Source of the DNA: a virus
Reading direction: 5' to 3' (one strand)
IMG/VR virus record: IMGVR_UViG_3300032092_000015
Coordinates: 31,303-95,302 of that record
DNA length: 64,000 bases
How positions within the stretch are numbered: position 1 is the stretch's first letter; every line of letters begins with the position of its first letter. The translations under genes and the position numbers were made by a program. Below, piece by piece: positions 8,115 to 17,374 of the stretch. The notes beneath the pieces are model-generated. The model was not told the DNA's origin and did no database searches. It saw only the letters and a program-made list of their open reading frames with translations.

Positions 8115-9560
8115 TTATTTCATTTTGAAACCTAGTTTACCATTACCTGGGTTTGTTGATGATACGTTCGGTGCTTCGAATGAAAGTTTTGCATTAGCAT
8201 CGCTAAATCCTTTTAAATAAAAATGAATCTGGTCTCTTTTAAGATCCACATCCATATATAATTGTTTAACATCTAATTTAGCAACGATGGTTCTTAGTGT
8301 GTTAATATAAGTATCTCCAACACCAAGTTTACCATTTAAAACATCAATAAGTTCTAAGCTTAATGAGTAACTAAATAAGCCAATATACTTTTTACCTTTA
8401 TCTAGTTTGTCCCATTGAACTTTGTCAAATTTGTCAACTCCTCTACCAGAGGATTTAACCAATGGTTGAACGTAAGTTGTAAAGAATTCTTCTCTACCAA
8501 GCTCAGTCATTTTAGCTTGTATAAAACTTTCTAGAGATTTTTCATCTAATGGAACATTTCCAATCAATCCCTTTAACACAGAAATTGATGGCGTATTCAT
8601 AAATTCAGCGCCTTTAATATAACCATCGACTACTGAATTGTTTTCTATAATTTTAAATAAATCGTACAACTGAACTTCTGAAGTTTCAGTAAAATTTTCA
8701 GCTTTTAGATTTTTAATAATATTTGATAGGGTTGGGGCTGCTCCAGATTTATATTTTGAAGATATACCATATCCATCAATATAAAAATCTACTAGTGGAT
8801 TATTTCCAGAAGGAAATGATATTCCATGTTGAGTTGTTACCATATTTAATAGTAATGCAGCTCCTAGAACTTCACCAAAATCTTTACCGATTGTGTTTAG
8901 ATCTGTTACACCAAGAGCATCAATTGCTTCTCTAACATTTTCATCATATCCGATAGTTTCAGAAAACGCTGAAATTGATAATGGATCTTTAAAATATGTT
9001 GAAGGTTTATGCATTGATATTAAATCATAAAGTTCGATTAAAAAACTTTGCATAAAGAGATTAGAGCTATACTTACTGTTAATTGCGCTTTTAACACTGT
9101 TTGATAAAACTGTAGAATTCATATCAGTGTCTTGTGGTAAATTAAGAGAAGTTGGAGTAAGTTCTTTAGATTTAATAGATCCTCTTGGTGGATTATTATC
9201 AACAAATTTAATAACATCTCCGATTGAAACTTTTAAATCTTTTACATCTTCACCGAATGTTACGATGAAAGTTGTAAATTTACCTGAATTAGAACCATTT
9301 GAATATTCTCCAGGTCCAGCAGTTACGATATCGAATTTTGATGCTCCTAATTTATTAAGAGCATCACTGATTGATTTTAGTGCGCTTTTAGAATCTCCAC
9401 CTAAATCAAATCTTAAATCTTTTCCACCATTCTTTGTATTAATTCTACCGGGTCCTAATAATTTCTGCATTGCCGGAAGTACTGTTCCTTCAATCGATCT
9501 TGCTGCTTCATTTAATGCAAGTTGAAATCTTGCTCTAATATCTCCGTAAGTTTGTCCCAT
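8115..9560 (-). CDS. Putative PD-(D/E)XK-nuclease-like phage protein
   Basis: 481 residues. Around residues 255-275, NPLVDFYIDG-YGISSKYKSGAAPTL has the spacing D...(I/S)-S-x-K typical of the PD-(D/E)XK catalytic core. Similar 'PLVD...S.K.G.G' segments occur in uncharacterised T4-like phage genes. A conserved N-terminal region (MGQTYGDIRARFQLALNEAARSI) and a C-terminal helical region are not assigned. Its stop is followed directly by a promoter-like element, and its ATG overlaps the stop of the ligase-like gene by one base, so the two are co-expressed. The nuclease call rests on one motif only. It has no capsid-targeting tag at its N-terminus. Confidence 0.4.
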   Translation of the reverse strand: MGQTYGDIRARFQLALNEAARSIEGTVLPAMQKLLGPGRINTKNGGKDLRFDLGGDSKSALKSISDALNKLGASKFDIVTAGPGEYSNGSNSGKFTTFIVTFGEDVKDLKVSIGDVIKFVDNNPPRGSIKSKELTPTSLNLPQDTDMNSTVLSNSVKSAINSKYSSNLFMQSFLIELYDLISMHKPSTYFKDPLSISAFSETIGYDENVREAIDALGVTDLNTIGKDFGEVLGAALLLNMVTTQHGISFPSGNNPLVDFYIDGYGISSKYKSGAAPTLSNIIKNLKAENFTETSEVQLYDLFKIIENNSVVDGYIKGAEFMNTPSISVLKGLIGNVPLDEKSLESFIQAKMTELGREEFFTTYVQPLVKSSGRGVDKFDKVQWDKLDKGKKYIGLFSYSLSLELIDVLNGKLGVGDTYINTLRTIVAKLDVKQLYMDVDLKRDQIHFYLKGFSDANAKLSFEAPNVSSTNPGNGKLGFKMK

Positions 9561-11416
9561 TATATCTTATTTATAAATTGTTCAAATGTTAAAATATCTT
9601 CTTCAACTTGAATAGATTCCATAGCTGCAAAAGAAGCATCTAATTTCTCTTTTAAATCATTAAACATTCCGTGTAGAGAACGTGGAGTCATTTTATTAAA
9701 CTCTTTTACATTACCATCGCTAAGTGCTTGTCTAACTTTGGTAGCTGAAATATCATCGTCTCCTCTTTGGATTTCATATAAGCCAAATTCAGGAAGTACT
9801 CCAAGTTCTTGACGATATTTATCATTGTTAACCATATATCCATAAGCTTTCATACGGTCAGTTCCAGTGCCCCATAAAACAGGCTCATAATTAGGTCTAA
9901 GTTCATTAAACATAACATCGATTGCAGCAGAAGGAACAACAATAACTTCTTTTAAGAATCTGTATTCGCTCTGTACATTATTAAACATTTGAATTTGAGT
10001 TTCTACATCATAAGGTCTTTTAATAGCATCCTCTTTCTTAGCAGTTTTTGCCTTAACTAAGAATACAATAACTGGATATCCATTTTGCTTATTAAGTGTT
10101 TCTAATACTTTAACGTGACCTAGTGTAAATGGTTGAAATCTACCAACAAAAATATTTACTTTTTCGCGACCTTGTTCTGGATAATCGATCTTTAATGCTT
10201 CAGTAATTTTTTGGCTATTTGCAACTTTATGATGCATTATAAAATTATGAAAGTCAAATACTGCGTTTTCTTCAGTTGGTTCAACATAGATCTTTTGTTC
10301 AATTTTATCCACGATTTCATTAATTTGATTTAAAACCAACCCTGAAATAATAGTTGATTCCTTGGTTCTTTTCTTTCTAAAACTACCTAAAACTATTTTA
10401 TACAATTCAGCAAGAACTGGATTTGAAATATAATCTAGCGTAGTTTCATTTTTAATATATGTTGTATTCAACTTAAATGACTCAATTGTTGCAAAATTAG
10501 CAGAATCAAAATTAGCACCAACATATTTAAATGCATTCTTAGAAAGATATTGATTGTAAATTGCTGAAGTTAACTCAATATATCGTAAATCCGGGTTTGT
10601 TTCGGTTAATTCAATTTCGTCTAAATTAAAACTATTCATATATTCTAATAAATCAACGATGGTGATCTGGTACATATGAGAAGACTCTCTATCGTCATTT
10701 GATTCATTAAGTCTATCGAATGATTCTAATTTATAGGATTTTACTTTAGTTCCATCAATAAAAGAAACTATTAAACCATCAATTTCTTTATCTAAATTTT
10801 CATTTAATGTACTTTTAGTTAAAGATTGATTAAAAATATGATACGCTTCTCTTGTAAACGTATCTTTATTATATCGTTTATTAAATTCGCCTTCATTCAT
10901 TGAAAGTAATTTAATTAAACGATCTTTTTGTTCTGTGTGTAATATACCTTCAAAAATAACGGGTGGCTTTTGTACACCAAACATTCCTGCCCATTTATTA
11001 AGAATAGCAGTATCGTTAATAACTTTTCTAGGTTTTCTATTCTCACCTAAAACCTGAATGTGTGTTAATATTAAATAGTTTGTAGGTAAAGTATCATATT
11101 GATATGGAGAAGCTTCGGCTTCTGGAAGATATTCAAATCCAAATTTCCAATCAATTGGCATATTTTGCTTAACTTCATGTGAAATTGATTGAAAATATTT
11201 AATGGCAGTTTCATATAAAGAAACCATGGTTCTATCGATTGGAGAAAGCTCTTCACTTGATCCGTTTTTATAGAACTCAAATCCATTTAAACTTCTTCTA
11301 ACATATAAAGAAGGGGCTGCGATCTTTTCAGAGACAACAATTTTATCATTCAACATTGAGTTGAATTCATTAATATTTACCGATTGGTATAGATCTCTTA
11401 ATTTTTGTAATGCCAT
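9560..11416 (-). CDS. Ligase-like nucleotidyltransferase fused to NMN-adenylyltransferase-like domain, C-terminal capsid tag
   Basis: 618 residues, three parts. The N-terminal part looks like a covalent nucleotidyltransferase (ligase superfamily): SEKIAAPSLYV (Lys31, motif I position), FGFEYL (93-97, motif III-like), EIDGLIVSF (211-219, motif IV) and VKSYKLE (225-231, motif V). Motif I lacks the usual D-G after the lysine, so activity is uncertain. Residues 420-565 form a cytidylyltransferase-type domain: GRFQPFTLGH holds the (T/H)-x-G-H signature and ISATKVR the I-S-x-T-x-x-R signature, as in NMN adenylyltransferases that make NAD. The last residues ILTFEQFINKI match the capsid-targeting tag, here at the C-terminus. 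It overlaps both neighbours' operon: 1 base with the downstream gene, 1-base gap to the upstream one. Confidence 0.75.
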   Translation of the reverse strand: MALQKLRDLYQSVNINEFNSMLNDKIVVSEKIAAPSLYVRRSLNGFEFYKNGSSEELSPIDRTMVSLYETAIKYFQSISHEVKQNMPIDWKFGFEYLPEAEASPYQYDTLPTNYLILTHIQVLGENRKPRKVINDTAILNKWAGMFGVQKPPVIFEGILHTEQKDRLIKLLSMNEGEFNKRYNKDTFTREAYHIFNQSLTKSTLNENLDKEIDGLIVSFIDGTKVKSYKLESFDRLNESNDDRESSHMYQITIVDLLEYMNSFNLDEIELTETNPDLRYIELTSAIYNQYLSKNAFKYVGANFDSANFATIESFKLNTTYIKNETTLDYISNPVLAELYKIVLGSFRKKRTKESTIISGLVLNQINEIVDKIEQKIYVEPTEENAVFDFHNFIMHHKVANSQKITEALKIDYPEQGREKVNIFVGRFQPFTLGHVKVLETLNKQNGYPVIVFLVKAKTAKKEDAIKRPYDVETQIQMFNNVQSEYRFLKEVIVVPSAAIDVMFNELRPNYEPVLWGTGTDRMKAYGYMVNNDKYRQELGVLPEFGLYEIQRGDDDISATKVRQALSDGNVKEFNKMTPRSLHGMFNDLKEKLDASFAAMESIQVEEDILTFEQFINKI

Positions 11417-11417
11417 T

Positions 11418-12698
11418 TTATCTTCCGTATTTAATAATACCCATTAGCTGATTTATTGCAGCAAATGTACCAGTTAATTTATATAGTTTTCCTTTATATT
11501 TAAACACCAAACCTTCTGATGGAACAATTGATTCGATGCCTCCAATTCTTTCTAAACGAGCTAATTCAGCTTCTACTTTAGAAATTTGAGAAAGGTCACC
11601 ATTTTTTTTAATTTTATCAGCTTCAGTTTTAATTTGATTATGAAGTCTCTGCATTTCTTGGTCTGGATTTGCCGCTAATAAGTTTGAAACGTTCTTTAAA
11701 ACAACAGATCCTAATTCAAGGAAAATGTTTTCAAACGGCATGATGTTCTCTTTATACTTCTTTTTAGCATCAGTTTTTTCGAACTCTTGTAGTTTTTTAT
11801 ATTCACTAGCTCCAATTTGTTTACTAACATCGCGCATATTGAGAGTTTTCTTGTCATCAAATGCCCAACGTTTAACCAAACCTTCTTTAGTAATGTCATC
11901 TAAAGTTGGAAATGTTGAAGCAATTAATTCTCTCCACCACATTTCATGATACTTAGAAACCTCATCAGTATCTGCCAAACTATATCTTTTTTGAAGATCT
12001 TCAATTTGCTTCATGAAATAAGACTTTTTCTCTTCAAAATTAACATTTTTACCAATTTGCAAATCTTGCGGAGGAATAATTTGAAATGTTTTTTGAACAT
12101 CTGCTGTAACTTTATTAAGAGCTGCTTGAACTTTTCTAGCAACACTAGAATCAGATCCAATTTGATTACCATTACCATCAGTATGGACAATTCCATGGAA
12201 TTGAATTACATCGCGATCATAATTAATTACATTTGAGTTACCTGAATAAATTAACTCCATATTCATAAATGAAGTTCCATTATTAAAGTCCTCTAAATCA
12301 GCACCCTTTAATGAACCAAGTGCACTTGCTAGGTCTGATGCGGCATAAGTGAATGTATCTCTTACTCCAGCTGAAGGGTGATCCTTAAACATATCTGTGA
12401 TTCCCTTTAAATCAATTGGATTCGCCATTTGACCTTTATTTCTAGCAAACAAAACTCTACCATCTTTTACCGTAACAAATAGATTCTGTCCATCTGTTTT
12501 TTCAGTCGGTGCCTCTTCAAAACTTAAATTACCTTGAAGCGCAGAATCAACTAAATGGCGTAAATCGCCAAATGTTAAATCATGATCGTCAAAAGGATGC
12601 ATCATATGCCCGGCTGCACCACCTTCCATTACTAATTCTGGATATTTGCTATTCCATTGTTCTAGTAAAAAGCTGTTAAATGTATGTAGTTTTTTCAT
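11418..12698 (-). CDS. Ligase-superfamily nucleotidyltransferase (DUF6267-like) with capsid-targeting tag
   Basis: About 426 residues from the ATG at 12698; the frame also has a TTG at 12704 lying in the terminator U-tract and therefore rejected. The tag-like start is MKKLHTFNSFLLEQW. Next come GGAAGHMMHPFDD and TEKTDGQNLFVTV, where K-T-D-G (Lys67) is ligase motif I, then FMNMELIY (motif III-like), and EGLVFKYKGKLYKLTG near the C-terminus for motifs IV and V. This fits an ATP-dependent RNA/DNA-ligase-type adenylyltransferase; I recall the phage family as DUF6267. A head-delivered end-joining or nucleotidylating enzyme is the inferred role. The next gene, coupled 1 base on, has a related domain. 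Confidence 0.7.
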   Translation of the reverse strand: MKKLHTFNSFLLEQWNSKYPELVMEGGAAGHMMHPFDDHDLTFGDLRHLVDSALQGNLSFEEAPTEKTDGQNLFVTVKDGRVLFARNKGQMANPIDLKGITDMFKDHPSAGVRDTFTYAASDLASALGSLKGADLEDFNNGTSFMNMELIYSGNSNVINYDRDVIQFHGIVHTDGNGNQIGSDSSVARKVQAALNKVTADVQKTFQIIPPQDLQIGKNVNFEEKKSYFMKQIEDLQKRYSLADTDEVSKYHEMWWRELIASTFPTLDDITKEGLVKRWAFDDKKTLNMRDVSKQIGASEYKKLQEFEKTDAKKKYKENIMPFENIFLELGSVVLKNVSNLLAANPDQEMQRLHNQIKTEADKIKKNGDLSQISKVEAELARLERIGGIESIVPSEGLVFKYKGKLYKLTGTFAAINQLMGIIKYGR

Positions 12699-12702
12699 AA
12701 TC

Positions 12703-12734
12703 AAAAAAGACCTGAGTGTTTTATACTCAGGTCT
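12703..12734 (-). terminator. Rho-independent terminator after the 866-residue head protein gene
   Basis: Minus-strand stem AGACCTGAGT/ACTCAGGTCT (10 bp, 7-nt loop) followed by six T residues, ending 4 bases before the next ATG. Confidence 0.9.
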
Positions 12735-12752
12735 AATATTTATCTTTTTAAA

Positions 12753-15353
12753 TTATACCGTTTCCTGATTAATCATTGCGTGGCAAACGTTTACTGAGAT
12801 CCATTTAGCTTTATCAAAAAATTCTTTTGCTAATTTTTTAATTTTAGGCTCTTGGTTAGAAGGTAATTTATTCTCTTCGCCATCAGCTTCTTCATTCCAT
12901 GATTTAACTGCAATTTTCCAAATTGTATCAAAATCACGGCTTTTTTCATAATATTTTGAATTTCCTTGTCTGTCTATATGATCGTGATAATCTGCCCAAT
13001 ACTGTACATCGATTCCTTCATTAGAAACTGATTCTCCAAGAGAACTTGTTAGAGTTCCAACGCATGCACCATAATCATCTCCACATTTCTTAAGAATACC
13101 ATCTACAACTTCTTGAGCTTTCTCAGCATCAAATTCTTCTCCAAATGCTTTTTGTAAAACATTAAATGCATATTCTTTAAATTCGTCATCTGATTTAATA
13201 TCAGCTTCAGAGATTAATGATTCATTTGCGAAAGATTCAGCTGCCATACCATAACATTCAGTAAATTCATCAATATCTAAGCCATAGTGGTCAACAACTT
13301 CCATGATTTCATCTGGAAAATCCATTTCATCATTGCGCATTGATTTTCTAAGACCAGTTACTTTATCATAATTATCATATACGAATGAAGCAACATCCAT
13401 ACATTCTGGATTATCTCCTAATTGAGAAATAATCCAATCTAAACCTTTAGCTTTTGCTTCATTAACTTCTGCTGATTCTTTAATACCAAGCTCTTTTAAA
13501 GATTTAACTTGCTCGCCTTTATCTTCTCCAGTTTCTTCGTCAGCATACCATAAAAGTCCTGCTTTAATTAATCTTCCATAGATTTCAGATGCAACTAACT
13601 CAAATGGAAAAGAGTCTGATGAATTTTCCCATGTTGTAGCTACGTAATCTGGATCAATCCAACCAATACCTCTTTTAATAGATTTCTCCATATCGGCATA
13701 GTCCATTTCAAATTGCTTTACAGCACCTTCATTAACTTCTAAAGATTCGTTTTTCTTTACATAATCTTGAAGATCTTTTACTTCGTCTTTTAATTCTTTT
13801 GGTATATTATTTGTGAATGTATTCCAATTAAAACTTGCTTTAACAATCATAAACAAAGGTAAGCCAGAATTTCTTTTACCGAATTCAGATCTTTCAATCC
13901 AATCTAAATAATATTCAGCTAATTCTTTTGACATTTTAATACCTTCTGCTCTTGAAGTATTTCCTTTAATAATATCGTTAAGTAATCTCTTAGCCATGCC
14001 ATGTGAACCTTCGTTGACTTCAACTGATTCCATTTTAGCATTTGCAATTACTTCTGCGATAGTTTCTAATAAATCTTCAGTTTTCTTTCTAACTGGAATA
14101 AGATCCATGTCCACTAATTTATTAAGAACTTTGTGTGCAATGATTCTACCACCTTTAATAGAAACTACACCTTCAGTAACTACTGATTCTTCTACTTTAT
14201 AAGTTTTACCTTGGAATTCGAATTCGTCTTTACCTTCTTCTTTTGCCTTTCTAACCGCATCTCCAAAAGCATTTCCTTCTTCAAGTTCCTCGGCTTCTTC
14301 TACTTTATAAGTTTTACCTTGGAATTCGAATTCGTCTTTACCTTCTTCTTTTGCCTTTCTAACCGCATCTCCAAAAGCATTTCCTTCTTGAACTTCTTCA
14401 TCATCTTCATTAACGGTCTTAGCACCATGTACTTTGTATGTTTTTCCGTTAAATTCAAAAGTTTTTTGACCTTTATTTCTTGCAGCAAAAAGAGCTCCAG
14501 TAAATGCATTTCCTTCAGAAACTGCTAATTCAAGATCTTTATCTTTACCAGCAACTGCATCGTTTAATTCAGCTTCTAAAGCTTTTTTCTTAGCAGTCAT
14601 TGCTTTTAATTCATCTAATAAAGCTGCTTTAGCATCGCCTTCGGCTGCTTTCCATTCTTGAGCTTTAGCTGCCATTTCAGCAGTAATTTTGCTCCAATCA
14701 TTTTGAATTTTATTAATTGAACGAGCTTCAAAAATATATGCTTCTTCGATGAATTCTTCTAGACCACTATCTTTTCCCCAGAAATCTTGAATCATTTTTT
14801 CAAGATCCTTCTTTTTACCAACATATTCAACTTCTGGATAGTTGGCTGCAGGACCATTCATATTTACGATTTTCCACTTAATACCCTTTTTCTTACAAAA
14901 ATCAACTAGACCTTTTTCATTAGGCTCAATAGCATCTAGAGTAACTGTAGCTTCATATAAATCTGCTTGAACTTCTTCAGCATCATCAGCATCTTCTTTT
15001 TCAGGCTCTCCTAAATCTTTGATTTTACCTTCGATTTCTTCAGCGCGGTCTTCTTCAACTTTTTTAAGAACATCTTCAACTGCATCTTTTTCTTTACCCA
15101 TCGCCATGATTTCTTTTTCGATTTCTTCAGCGCGGTCTTCATTAAAAATTTTTGCAACTAGTGCTCTTTTCTTTTCTTCGTCAAGTTCTGACATGTCTGA
15201 AATTTCTAACTCATCTAAGATAGCTGAAATTTTCTCAAGAGATTTAACTCTTTTACTTTTATTATCTTGTTCAGTCTTTACAGCATCCTGCTGTTTTTTC
15301 ATTTCTGAAAAAGATTTAAATGATGAAATTCTGTTTAGTTCCATTTTATTCAT
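12753..15353 (-). CDS. Large multi-domain putative internal head/prohead core protein with repeats
   Basis: 866 residues, acidic and helical. The N-terminus (LNRISSFKSFSEMKK) is a weak version of the capsid tag. Residues 72-130 contain two D-R-A-E-E-I-E segments, the second continuing DLGEPEKEDADDAEEVQA; the same module recurs in the protein at 62150. Residues 280-308, 323-351 and 359-387 are three copies of a unit with core EGNAF..A...A...G...FEF.GKTYKV, the last two identical. Several V-N-E-G/V-N-E-A sites (for example EVNEGSHG, EVNEGAVK, EVNEAKAK) look like T4-type prohead-protease sites, so it may be a precursor cut into many pieces. No enzymatic motif seen. An R-ATATATA-R element precedes it and a terminator follows. 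Confidence 0.65.
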   Translation of the reverse strand: MNKMELNRISSFKSFSEMKKQQDAVKTEQDNKSKRVKSLEKISAILDELEISDMSELDEEKKRALVAKIFNEDRAEEIEKEIMAMGKEKDAVEDVLKKVEEDRAEEIEGKIKDLGEPEKEDADDAEEVQADLYEATVTLDAIEPNEKGLVDFCKKKGIKWKIVNMNGPAANYPEVEYVGKKKDLEKMIQDFWGKDSGLEEFIEEAYIFEARSINKIQNDWSKITAEMAAKAQEWKAAEGDAKAALLDELKAMTAKKKALEAELNDAVAGKDKDLELAVSEGNAFTGALFAARNKGQKTFEFNGKTYKVHGAKTVNEDDEEVQEGNAFGDAVRKAKEEGKDEFEFQGKTYKVEEAEELEEGNAFGDAVRKAKEEGKDEFEFQGKTYKVEESVVTEGVVSIKGGRIIAHKVLNKLVDMDLIPVRKKTEDLLETIAEVIANAKMESVEVNEGSHGMAKRLLNDIIKGNTSRAEGIKMSKELAEYYLDWIERSEFGKRNSGLPLFMIVKASFNWNTFTNNIPKELKDEVKDLQDYVKKNESLEVNEGAVKQFEMDYADMEKSIKRGIGWIDPDYVATTWENSSDSFPFELVASEIYGRLIKAGLLWYADEETGEDKGEQVKSLKELGIKESAEVNEAKAKGLDWIISQLGDNPECMDVASFVYDNYDKVTGLRKSMRNDEMDFPDEIMEVVDHYGLDIDEFTECYGMAAESFANESLISEADIKSDDEFKEYAFNVLQKAFGEEFDAEKAQEVVDGILKKCGDDYGACVGTLTSSLGESVSNEGIDVQYWADYHDHIDRQGNSKYYEKSRDFDTIWKIAVKSWNEEADGEENKLPSNQEPKIKKLAKEFFDKAKWISVNVCHAMINQETV
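14187..14389 (-). repeat. 95-bp perfect tandem repeat, period 108 bp
   Basis: Bases 14187-14281 and 14295-14389 are identical. The 108-base period equals 36 codons and encodes the two identical EGNAF...GKTYKV units. The third, older unit (around 14430-14515) has diverged, so this duplication is recent. Confidence 0.95.
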
Positions 15354-15371
15354 ATTTTTTTAATCTTATCT

Positions 15372-15378
15372 TATATAT
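15372..15378 (-). promoter_or_regulatory. Putative late promoter (GAATATATAAG)
   Basis: Minus-strand GAATATATAAG about 18 bases before the ATG at 15353, in the 49-base gap after uvsW. The same 11-mer occurs at 58320, upstream of another transcription unit. Confidence 0.45.
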
Positions 15379-15402
15379 TCATTTGAATTTACTAAAGTTT
15401 AC

Positions 15403-16911
15403 TTATGCCGAACCGTCAAATGTAACCTTCTTAACGTCGAATTTAAATTTTTCTTGATTATAGATTCTTTGTCGTTCTTGTCCATGCCTATAAAGATAGC
15501 AATCCCAATCAGCCGTTGACAAATTATCAACAAAATCTACAATTATTACTTCTTTTTTTGACTCGTGCTGTCTAAGTCCTCGACCAATTGATTGTCTAAT
15601 GATAACTTCTGATTTAAATGATTCCGTGAAGAAGACGCTGTGAATCTTTTTAATCGAGATTCCCGTTGAAAAAGTTCCGTAAGATGCAACAATGACAACT
15701 TCGTCCCCGTGTTCCATCTTCTTTTTATACTCTTCTCTAATATCTGAATCTGTTCCACCGTCAACATAGAAAACCTTTTTTTGACTTCTTTGGCGTAATG
15801 CATCGTATAACCTTTTACCATGCTCGATTCGGTGAAAAAGAACCAAAGAATTCCTTGGTACTCTGGAAATAACGTTGACAATGAAGTCAAGACGTGCATC
15901 ATTGTTGATGATGTAGTTTTGCTCGAGTTGGAAGACATCTTTATTTTCGTATCTGTTCTGAGCAAGTTCTTGGAAAGCTTTCTTTGTTGCTTCTGGTGCA
16001 TAATCCATTTCTATTACTTTTACACGACACTGTGCAATGTGGCCTTCTTGCTGTAAATATGCTGCTTTTACTTCAGTAATTACAGGACCTGTTTGAGACA
16101 TCAGTGTTAGCTTATCTATTGATCCATCCTTTGGAATTGTTCCGGATAGACCAAATCGATAGTGTGCATTTCTGCATTTTGCTAAAATATCTTTAATTGA
16201 TTGTGATTTGGCTTTGTGTGTTTCATCGACGATTACACAATCAAATTCATCGAAGTATTCTTTCTCTTTTTTAATTAGGGATTGATATGTACCAATAACC
16301 ACATTTGCATTCGGTTTAACCTTTTGACCAGAATAGATTTGTTGAATTCTAATCTTAACTTGGTTTTTCCAATTATAGTCAATAAAGTCCTCACTTGCCT
16401 GAACGACAAGAGAAACATTTGGTACGATAAAAAGAATTTTTTGTGCTTTTTGTTTTTCTAGCATATAGGCAACTGTCATAAAGGAAATCATTGTCTTTCC
16501 AGCTGATGTTGCTAATTCTGCTAAGCATCTTTTAAATTTAAGAATATTAAAAGCTGCATCAATTTGATAATCATGTGGTGTTAATTTATAGCCATTGAAA
16601 AAATCATATGCCCATTTTTCAAATCCTTCTGCTGTGATATTTCGATCAAATATGCGAGTAATTCCATTAATTTTTAAATCAAAGTTGTATTCTTTGCAAA
16701 CCTCCATGACATATTTCCATAGACCTGCAGGAATCCATTTATTATCTTTAATGTATGAAATGTACCCGTCCCAAACACCCCTTTTGACTAGAGGATTAAA
16801 CCTCCAGCCATCAATTCGCTTGGTGAGACTTAAATTTAATTGTTCGAGTTCAAGTTCATCAGCTTCATCAATTCGTAAAAACCTATTATCATCTGTTAGT
16901 GTAATTACCAA
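15403..16911 (-). CDS. uvsW: UvsW-like DNA helicase
   Basis: 502 residues, the same size as T4 UvsW. The N-terminal region (RIDGWRFNPLVKRGVWDGYI) matches the double-stranded DNA-binding domain of UvsW. Helicase motifs follow: Walker A LATSAGKT (about 133-140), DETH (229-232, DExH box), GLSGT (motif III), and QSIGRGLRQ (motif VI). It should act in recombination-dependent replication, branch migration of stalled forks and R-loop removal. It follows uvsY by 17 bases, as in T4. The frame has no ATG near the start: a TGA lies at 16917-16915 and the first usable codon is TTG at 16911, so a TTG start is likely. Confidence 0.95.
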   Translation of the reverse strand: MVITLTDDNRFLRIDEADELELEQLNLSLTKRIDGWRFNPLVKRGVWDGYISYIKDNKWIPAGLWKYVMEVCKEYNFDLKINGITRIFDRNITAEGFEKWAYDFFNGYKLTPHDYQIDAAFNILKFKRCLAELATSAGKTMISFMTVAYMLEKQKAQKILFIVPNVSLVVQASEDFIDYNWKNQVKIRIQQIYSGQKVKPNANVVIGTYQSLIKKEKEYFDEFDCVIVDETHKAKSQSIKDILAKCRNAHYRFGLSGTIPKDGSIDKLTLMSQTGPVITEVKAAYLQQEGHIAQCRVKVIEMDYAPEATKKAFQELAQNRYENKDVFQLEQNYIINNDARLDFIVNVISRVPRNSLVLFHRIEHGKRLYDALRQRSQKKVFYVDGGTDSDIREEYKKKMEHGDEVVIVASYGTFSTGISIKKIHSVFFTESFKSEVIIRQSIGRGLRQHESKKEVIIVDFVDNLSTADWDCYLYRHGQERQRIYNQEKFKFDVKKVTFDGSA

Positions 16912-16928
16912 AACTCATCTTTGTATTT

Positions 16929-17363
16929 TTAAAGTTGCTTCATATCAATTCGATTCTTAATTGCAAATCCAATATTATCAAGCGTTTTAACAGAATTTGT
17001 AAAGAAATCTTTTTGATTCTCTAACAATTCTAGTATTTGATAGTCCTCAGATAAATCAGCCTCAATAAATCTTACGCGCTGTCCATCTGAAAGTTTATAA
17101 TCATAGTTGTAATAACCAATCCAAGCGGTCTTATATTCTCTATCTAGTTTTGCTTTTTGTGCTCTAATCTTAGAGCTAATAGATGCCATCATATCAACTA
17201 AAATTTGTCGATAGCTAAGAGTATATGAAGATGTTTCGGGAAGATTAACTCCAGCCTTTAATTCATCTGCAACTTCTCTGATTTTCTTAGTCCATTCAGC
17301 TCTTTGAGCTGCTAAATACTCATCTAGTTGCTGTATTTTATTTGGTTTAGTTTCAACTTCCAT
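16929..17363 (-). CDS. uvsY: UvsY-like recombination mediator
   Basis: 144 residues; T4 UvsY is 137. The C-terminus LDNIGFAIKNRIDMKQL aligns with the T4 segment GFAIKHIQDMR, and an upstream Lys/Arg-rich helix (ISSKIRAQKAKLDREYKTAW) matches the family's layout. UvsY loads the recombinase UvsX onto gp32-coated single-stranded DNA. Position next to uvsW supports the call. No frameshift or odd feature is seen. Confidence 0.85.
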   Translation of the reverse strand: MEVETKPNKIQQLDEYLAAQRAEWTKKIREVADELKAGVNLPETSSYTLSYRQILVDMMASISSKIRAQKAKLDREYKTAWIGYYNYDYKLSDGQRVRFIEADLSEDYQILELLENQKDFFTNSVKTLDNIGFAIKNRIDMKQL

Positions 17364-17374
17364 TATTAATTATT

